Origin: Geobacter sp.
Lineage (GTDB): Bacteria; Desulfobacterota; Desulfuromonadia; Geobacterales; Geobacteraceae
Reading direction: 5' to 3'
DNA: 10,936 nucleotides
NCBI GenBank assembly: GCA_003490025.1
Contig: DNJC01000111.1
Coordinates: 8,332 to 19,267 of the forward strand
In this document: positions 6,367-10,936 of the stretch, one piece after another
How positions within the stretch are numbered: the first letter of the stretch is position 1
How the letters are laid out: each line of letters opens with the position of its first letter
Program-made: the position numbers and the translations under genes
Notes under the pieces: generated by a model
The model's input: only the letters and a program-made list of their open reading frames with translations
Databases searched by the model: none
Told to the model about the DNA's origin: nothing

Positions 6367-8088
6367 ATGGGACTCAAGATTTTGGACTGCACCATACGTG
6401 ACGGCGGGCACCTGAACAAGTGGCACTTCTCCCAGCCCTGCGTCAAGGCATCCTACTTCGCCGCGCTGAAAAGCGGCATGGACTACTTCGAGATCGGCTA
6501 CCGCTGCCCTGCCACCGTTACCGGGCTGGGCGAGTTCGGCTACTGCACCGACGACTTCCTGTTCTCCCTCTTCACCGCGTCGGACAAGTGCAAGCTGACC
6601 GTCATGATCGATGCCGGGAAGTCGGACACCTCCCTCTTCGCCCGCTGCACTCCGGACAACACCCCCGTGAAGGCGGTCCGGGTGGCGGCCTACCCCTACG
6701 AGCTCGCCAAGGCGTTCCATCTTCTTGAGGATCTCAAGGAGAAGGGGTACGAGGTGTTCCTGAACCTGATGGCATCCTCGGAGTTGAACCCGGAACAGCT
6801 GGCGCAGCTGAACTCCTGGGGGGAGCGCCACATCCTCGAGGCGGTCTGCTTCGCGGACAGCTTCGGCTCCTTCATACCGTCGGACATCCCGGCGCACGTC
6901 GCCACCCTGCGCGGGCTCGGCTTCACGAGTATCGGGTTCCATCCCCACAACAACCTGCAGATGTCCTTCGCCAACACGCTGCGCGCCATCGAGGAGGGTG
7001 TGAGCGTGGTCGACGCCTCCATCTTCGGCATGGGGAGGGGGTCCGGGAACCTCCCGATCGAGGTGCTGGTCGGCTACCTGGAGAAGCAGGGGGACAAGGG
7101 GTACAACACCGTTCCGTATCTGGACGTTATCGAGAGGTTTTACCTCGACCTGTTCAAGCAGCTCAACTGGGGGTACAAGATCCAGTCGCTCATGGGGGGG
7201 CTCAAGAACATCCACCCCTACTACATCGACGACCTCTTCAGGAGGAAGAACTACACGGTGGACGAGATCTGGAACGCGCTCGACATCGTGAAGGAAAGCT
7301 GCCCGATCTCCTATTCGGTGGACAAGCTGAACCAGGCGCTGGAGAGCCGGTTCTACACCCCGCTCACCCCGGAAAAGGCGCAGGCCGCCTGCGCCGGGAT
7401 TGGCGACCAGCTAGAGATCATCGCGGCGGCCGACTCCTTCGAGGCGGAGGTCGGCGCGATCTCCGGCAGGCATGCCGGGCGCAAGTTCGTCATCGTCGCC
7501 AATGGCCCTTCCGTCTTGGAGAAACAGGCCGCCATCGAGAAATTCATCGCGGACGAGAACGCGGTCACCATCGGGCTCAACTACCTTCCCAAGGGGTTCG
7601 TCCCGGATTACCACATCATGGTGAGCCGCAAGCGGTTCCTCAAGTACGCCTGCTCCGTCTCGGAAAAGAGCGTCCTGCTGGTCCCGTCGTTCTTCGGGCG
7701 CGAACTGGTGGAGCAGAATTACGGCGGTTCGCCGCTCTTCTTCAACCTGGAGAACGCGGCCAACGGCGAGGCTCCGGTGGAGCGGGGGAACCTGCACCTA
7801 GAGTACCTGAACGTCGCGGCGGCAGCGATCGCGCTCGCCTTCGAGATGGGGGGAGCCGAGATCTACGGGGTCGGCATGGACGGCTACATCGACGAGATGA
7901 ACAAGGGAATGGTCTACTTCTACAACGAGAACGACGTGCCGGACGACAAGGACGTGGCGTCGCTGCGCTACGAGCGGCTCGCCGCCGAACTGGAGCGGGT
8001 GAACGCATTCCTGCAGGAGGAGTCCGTACCCTTCTCCATCATCACGCCGACCTCGCACAAGAAGTATTACCGGAACATTCTGGGCTGA
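6367..8088 (+). CDS. HMGL-type pyruvate aldolase fused to a DUF115/GT42-like domain
   Basis: This is a 573-residue two-domain protein. Residues 1 to about 300 are a class II pyruvate aldolase of the HMGL/DmpG family. LDCTIRDGGH (6-15) supplies R11, metal ligand D12 and H15, matching Arg17, Asp18 and His21 of DmpG. HPHNN (192-196) supplies metal ligands H192 and H194, and GMGRGSGN is at 221-228. The family makes or breaks 4-hydroxy-2-oxoacids using pyruvate. After a linker, residues 370-573 resemble DUF115/MptE and GT42 sialyltransferase folds: KFVIVANGPSV at 373-383 (the N-G-P-S loop), then AAAAIALAFEMGGAEIYGVGMDG ending at 506, which matches the second conserved block. AGAGGAG upstream at about 7 bases supports the start. 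The aldolase half is confident; the second domain's activity (glycosyl transfer, nucleotide binding) is unknown. Confidence 0.85.
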   Translation: MGLKILDCTIRDGGHLNKWHFSQPCVKASYFAALKSGMDYFEIGYRCPATVTGLGEFGYCTDDFLFSLFTASDKCKLTVMIDAGKSDTSLFARCTPDNTPVKAVRVAAYPYELAKAFHLLEDLKEKGYEVFLNLMASSELNPEQLAQLNSWGERHILEAVCFADSFGSFIPSDIPAHVATLRGLGFTSIGFHPHNNLQMSFANTLRAIEEGVSVVDASIFGMGRGSGNLPIEVLVGYLEKQGDKGYNTVPYLDVIERFYLDLFKQLNWGYKIQSLMGGLKNIHPYYIDDLFRRKNYTVDEIWNALDIVKESCPISYSVDKLNQALESRFYTPLTPEKAQAACAGIGDQLEIIAAADSFEAEVGAISGRHAGRKFVIVANGPSVLEKQAAIEKFIADENAVTIGLNYLPKGFVPDYHIMVSRKRFLKYACSVSEKSVLLVPSFFGRELVEQNYGGSPLFFNLENAANGEAPVERGNLHLEYLNVAAAAIALAFEMGGAEIYGVGMDGYIDEMNKGMVYFYNENDVPDDKDVASLRYERLAAELERVNAFLQEESVPFSIITPTSHKKYYRNILG

Positions 8089-8100
8089 AAGGAACACCGT

Positions 8101-9912
8101 ATGCGCGTAGCCGATTACATCATGTCCTTCATCACCGACCGCCTCAAGGTCGATACCGTCTTCATGGTCTCGGGGGGCGGGATCATGCACCTGACCGACG
8201 CCATCGCCTGCCACGGCTCCCTGCGCTACGTCTGTTCCCACAACGAGCAGGCGACGACGATGGAGGCCGACGGCTACGCCAAGCAGCGCGGCGGCTTCGG
8301 GGTGGCGCTGGTGACCACCGGTCCCGGTGCGACCAACGCGCTTACCGGGCTGGTCGGCGCCTGGCAGGACTCGACCCCGCTCTTCGTGATCTCGGGGCAG
8401 GCGAAAAGGGAGCAGACCATCCAGCTCTGCGGCCTTGCGCTCAGGCAGTTCGGCGTGCAGGAGGCGGACATCCTCCCGATGGTGCGCACCTCGACCAAGT
8501 ACAGCGTCATGCTGGACGATCCTAAGATGGCCAGGTACCACCTGGAGAAGGCGATGCACCTGGCGCTGTCGGGGCGCCCGGGTCCGGTCTGGATCGATGT
8601 CCCGCTCGACGTGCAGGGGGCGCAGGTGGATCCCGAGGCGCTGCCGGGGTTCGACCCGCAGGCCGAGGGGATGGAACCGGCCGCTCCGCCGCCGGTCGAG
8701 GCGGTTGCCTGGTTGGCCGACGCCATCGCCAGGGCCGAGCGCCCGGTCTTCGTGGCCGGCCACGGCGTCAGGATCGCGAAGGCAACGGAGGCGTTCCGGG
8801 AGCTGGTCGAGGCGCTCAACGTCCCGGTGGTCACCCCCCGGCTCGGCATCGACCTCATGGAGAGCGGCCATCCGCTCTACGTCGGGCGACCCGGCATCAA
8901 GGGGGACCGCCCCGGCAACTTCGCCGTCCAGAACGCCGACCTCGTCATGGCGGTCGGCACGAGGCTCAGCATAAACGTGACCGGCCACGAATACCGGAAG
9001 TTCGCGCGCCACGCCGAGATCGTCGTCGTGGACGTGGACGAGGTGGAGCATCTGAAACCGACCATCCGGGTGGACCGCTTCCTGCGCTGCCACGCGCTCG
9101 ACTTCGTGAAGCTGCTGGCTGCCGAGGCCCGAAGCCGCGGGGTGCGCAAGGACGACGCCTGGCCGCAGATCTGCCGCGGCTGGAAGAGGCGCTACCCGGT
9201 GTACCAGGATGAGTACGCGCGGCAGGAGCCGATCAACACCTACCACTTTACCGAGCTCCTCTCCGACAAGCTCGCCAGCGACGACTGCGTCGTGATCGAT
9301 TCCGGCTCGTCCTCCTACGTGGTCTCCCAGGGGCTGAGGATCAAGGCGGGGCAGCGCTTCCTGGCCTCCGGCGGGCTCGGCGCCATGGGGTACGCCCTCC
9401 CTGCGGCCCTCGGCGCCAGCGTGGGGCGCGGCGGCAAGCGGGTCGTCTGCATCACCGGCGACGGCTCGCTGCAGATGAACCTGCAGGAGCTTTTGACCAT
9501 CGCCCATGAAAGGCTCCCGGTGAAGATCTTCATCTTCAACAACCACGGCTACGCCTCGATCAAGACCACCCAGCATAACTATTTCCAGGACCGGTTCGTC
9601 GGCGTCGACGACAGAAGCGGCGTGGCTCTGCCGGACATCCTGAAGGTCGCGCAGCTGTACGGGATCAAGGGAGTCAGGCTGCTTGGGAGCGAGGGGCTGG
9701 CGGATGGCATCGCCGAGATCCTGGAGTGCGAAGGGCCGGTGCTGGTCGATGTCGACTGCAGCGCGGACCAGTTGATCATACCCACCGTATTCTCGAAGAA
9801 GCGCGATGACGGTTCCATGGTCTCGCTCCCTCTGGAGGACATGTACCCCTTCCTCGACCGCGAGGAGTTCAAGGCGCAGATGCTGGTACCCTGTCTGCCG
9901 GAGTCGCTTTGA
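8101..9912 (+). CDS. Thiamine-diphosphate enzyme of the acetolactate synthase family, candidate YerE-like
   Basis: This 603-residue protein has the three-domain layout of acetolactate synthase-like ThDP enzymes. The N-terminal PYR domain carries the cofactor-activating glutamate E49 in SHNEQATTMEADGYAKQ, followed by LVTTGPGATNALTG. A middle domain runs from about residue 190 to 345 (ERPVFVAGHGVRIAK). The C-terminal PP domain has the ThDP-Mg motif GDGSLQMN at 453-460 with N480-N481 closing it. Within a CDP-3,6-dideoxysugar operon the best-known role is that of YerE, which adds a two-carbon unit from pyruvate to C4 of CDP-4-keto-3,6-dideoxyglucose in yersiniose synthesis. A housekeeping acetolactate synthase is less likely, because no regulatory subunit or branched-chain gene is near. 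AAAGGA ends 7 bases before the ATG. The family is sure; the YerE role is inferred. Confidence 0.9.
   Translation: MRVADYIMSFITDRLKVDTVFMVSGGGIMHLTDAIACHGSLRYVCSHNEQATTMEADGYAKQRGGFGVALVTTGPGATNALTGLVGAWQDSTPLFVISGQAKREQTIQLCGLALRQFGVQEADILPMVRTSTKYSVMLDDPKMARYHLEKAMHLALSGRPGPVWIDVPLDVQGAQVDPEALPGFDPQAEGMEPAAPPPVEAVAWLADAIARAERPVFVAGHGVRIAKATEAFRELVEALNVPVVTPRLGIDLMESGHPLYVGRPGIKGDRPGNFAVQNADLVMAVGTRLSINVTGHEYRKFARHAEIVVVDVDEVEHLKPTIRVDRFLRCHALDFVKLLAAEARSRGVRKDDAWPQICRGWKRRYPVYQDEYARQEPINTYHFTELLSDKLASDDCVVIDSGSSSYVVSQGLRIKAGQRFLASGGLGAMGYALPAALGASVGRGGKRVVCITGDGSLQMNLQELLTIAHERLPVKIFIFNNHGYASIKTTQHNYFQDRFVGVDDRSGVALPDILKVAQLYGIKGVRLLGSEGLADGIAEILECEGPVLVDVDCSADQLIIPTVFSKKRDDGSMVSLPLEDMYPFLDREEFKAQMLVPCLPESL
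9900..9911 (+). promoter_or_regulatory. Ribosome-binding site and TTG start of the last SDR gene
   Basis: GGAG at 9900-9903 is 5 bases before TTG 9909, which overlaps the stop of the ThDP gene as TTGA. No in-frame ATG or GTG precedes the Rossmann motif, so TTG is the best start and implies coupled translation. Confidence 0.6.
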
Positions 9913-10853
9913 GCCCGAGGGGGGACAGGGTCGCCATCCTGGGGGCGACCGGCCACATCGCCAAGGGGCTGATCCACGCCTTCGCCCCGGCCGGCGACCT
10001 GGAACTCTGCCTGCTGGCGCGCTCTCCCGAGCGCGTGCGCGGGTTCCTGGAATCGGCCGGCCTGGGGAGCGCGAGGGCGCGCGTGCTCCCGCTGGAAGAT
10101 TTCGCATCTCATGAGTACGACACCGTGATAAACTGCGTCGGGATCGGGAGCCCCGTCAAGCTGCAGCAGGGGCTGTCCACGGTATTCGAGTTGACGCAGC
10201 GGTTCGACGACCTGGTGCTTGGGTACCTGCGGCGGAAAAGCGACACCCTGTACGTCAGCCTGAGCAGCGGCGCAGCCTACGGGACCGATTTCTCCAAGCC
10301 CGCGGGCGAGGGGACGGAGGCCCGGTTCAAAGCCAACCGGATCGACCCGTCTGAGTATTACGGCATCGCGAAGCTCCAGAGCGAGGCGAGGCACCGGTCG
10401 CTTGAGCGCTACAGCATCGCCGACCTGCGGGTCTTCGGCTTCTTCAGCCGCTTCATCGACCTGGGGGAGAGGTTTCTCTTGAGCGAGATGGTGAACTGCA
10501 TGAAGAGCGGCGAAGAGTTCGTCACCGGCCCGAAGGACATCTGGCGCGACTTCGTGCACCCTGAGGACCTGGCAGCGCTGGTCCGCTGCCTTATGCAGCA
10601 GGAGCGCGTCAACGATGTCTTCGACGTCTACAGTGCCGCGCCGGTCACCAAGTTCCAGCTCGTCGAGCATTTCGCGGCGGCAGGAATTCTGAAATGCCGG
10701 GTAGATGGGGGCCACGCCCAGCTCAACGTCACCGGCGCCAAGAGCTGTTACTACTCGGAAAATCGCCGGGCGGAGCAGCTCGGTTACCGCCCCCGGCTCA
10801 CCTCTCTTCAGGGGATAGCGCGGGAGGTCGAGGCTATCCTGGGCCGGCAATAA
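9909..10853 (+). CDS. Extended SDR, NAD(P)-dependent sugar-nucleotide reductase or epimerase
   Basis: This 314-residue protein starts at TTG 9909. The Rossmann loop GATGHIAKG is at residues 12-20, the strand-4/5 region shows VINCVGIGSP, the serine region is SLSSGAAYG (117-125), and the catalytic pair is Y151-G-I-A-K155. LRVFGFFSRFIDLGERF and DFVHPEDLAALV further on are typical of sugar-nucleotide SDRs. It is slightly unusual in having NCVGIGSP where most extended SDRs have HLAA. As the last enzyme after the ThDP gene, it could reduce a keto group of the CDP-sugar, as YerF does after YerE, or set a 4-keto stereocentre. Substrate and direction cannot be read from the sequence. A 27-base gap leads to the next gene. 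Confidence 0.87.
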   Translation: MSPRGDRVAILGATGHIAKGLIHAFAPAGDLELCLLARSPERVRGFLESAGLGSARARVLPLEDFASHEYDTVINCVGIGSPVKLQQGLSTVFELTQRFDDLVLGYLRRKSDTLYVSLSSGAAYGTDFSKPAGEGTEARFKANRIDPSEYYGIAKLQSEARHRSLERYSIADLRVFGFFSRFIDLGERFLLSEMVNCMKSGEEFVTGPKDIWRDFVHPEDLAALVRCLMQQERVNDVFDVYSAAPVTKFQLVEHFAAAGILKCRVDGGHAQLNVTGAKSCYYSENRRAEQLGYRPRLTSLQGIAREVEAILGRQ

Positions 10854-10880
10854 AAGGTTACTCAGCAACAGGGGAAACAT

Positions 10881-10936
10881 ATGCGCCACAAACCGCTCGA
10901 TTTTTCAGGTGTCAGCACCTATCCCATCGCAACCCG
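10881..10936 (+). CDS. Unrecognised gene, 5' end only, cut by window edge
   Basis: ATG 10881 is preceded by AGGGG at 10870-10874 with 6 bases of spacing, and the frame stays open to the end of the window (18 full codons). The visible N-terminus, MRHKPLDFSGVSTYPIAT, is too short to assign. The good start signal and the short 27-base gap suggest another member of the same operon. Confidence 0.6.
   Translation, partial: MRHKPLDFSGVSTYPIAT

Noticed and set aside
8101..9912. Housekeeping acetolactate synthase (ilvB)
   Set aside because: The family fits, but no small regulatory subunit or branched-chain amino acid gene is adjacent, and the neighbours are all nucleotide-sugar or unusual polysaccharide enzymes.
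7798..10107. Very long open frame on the minus strand (about 770 codons) opposite the aldolase, ThDP and SDR genes
   Set aside because: Its translation is rich in Arg, Gly, His and Val with no recognisable motif, and it mirrors well-supported + strand enzymes. Long antisense frames are expected in such GC-rich DNA.

Overview
The window is a GC-rich stretch of a bacterial surface-polysaccharide (O-antigen/LPS) biosynthesis locus. Every supported gene lies on the + strand and most are separated by only a few bases or overlap, so it reads as one operon or most of one. Codon use strongly favours G/C in third position. Gene content and protein style suggest a Gram-negative deltaproteobacterium of the Geobacter/Geomonas type; this placement is an impression from protein character, not a proven assignment.

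Left part (2-4594). A 5'-truncated UDP-glucuronate 4-epimerase-like gene is followed by the classic CDP-3,6-dideoxyhexose series: rfbF (glucose-1-phosphate cytidylyltransferase), rfbG (CDP-glucose 4,6-dehydratase) and rfbH (the [2Fe-2S]/PMP 3-dehydrase). The series is interrupted between rfbG and rfbH. A small 73-codon gene with antitoxin-like character overlaps the end of rfbG, and the next reading frame opens with a PemK/MazF-like toxin domain of about 100 residues that runs without a stop into a complete RfbH. This antitoxin-like / toxin-like::RfbH arrangement is the most unusual thing in the window. An internal GTG with a good ribosome-binding site could also make normal-length RfbH by itself.

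Middle and right part (4609-10853). A two-[4Fe-4S] protein resembling cyanobacterial LdpA is followed by a HAD-family phosphatase, an HMGL-type pyruvate aldolase fused to a DUF115/GT42-like domain, a thiamine-diphosphate enzyme of the acetolactate synthase family, and an extended SDR reductase/epimerase. A further gene begins at 10881 and runs off the window.

How the genes may work together: RfbF, RfbG and RfbH would make the CDP-4-keto-3,6-dideoxyglucose intermediate. In yersiniose biosynthesis a ThDP enzyme (YerE) adds a two-carbon branch from pyruvate to this intermediate and a reductase (YerF) finishes it. The ThDP enzyme and the last SDR here could play those roles and give a branched-chain dideoxysugar. 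The LdpA-like protein, the HAD enzyme and the aldolase/DUF115 fusion are not explained by that pathway. No RfbI/DdhD-type reductase, the usual electron donor of RfbH, is present in the window. I saw no RNA genes, CRISPR arrays, insertion sequences or clear terminators, and no gene-free stretch longer than 80 bases.
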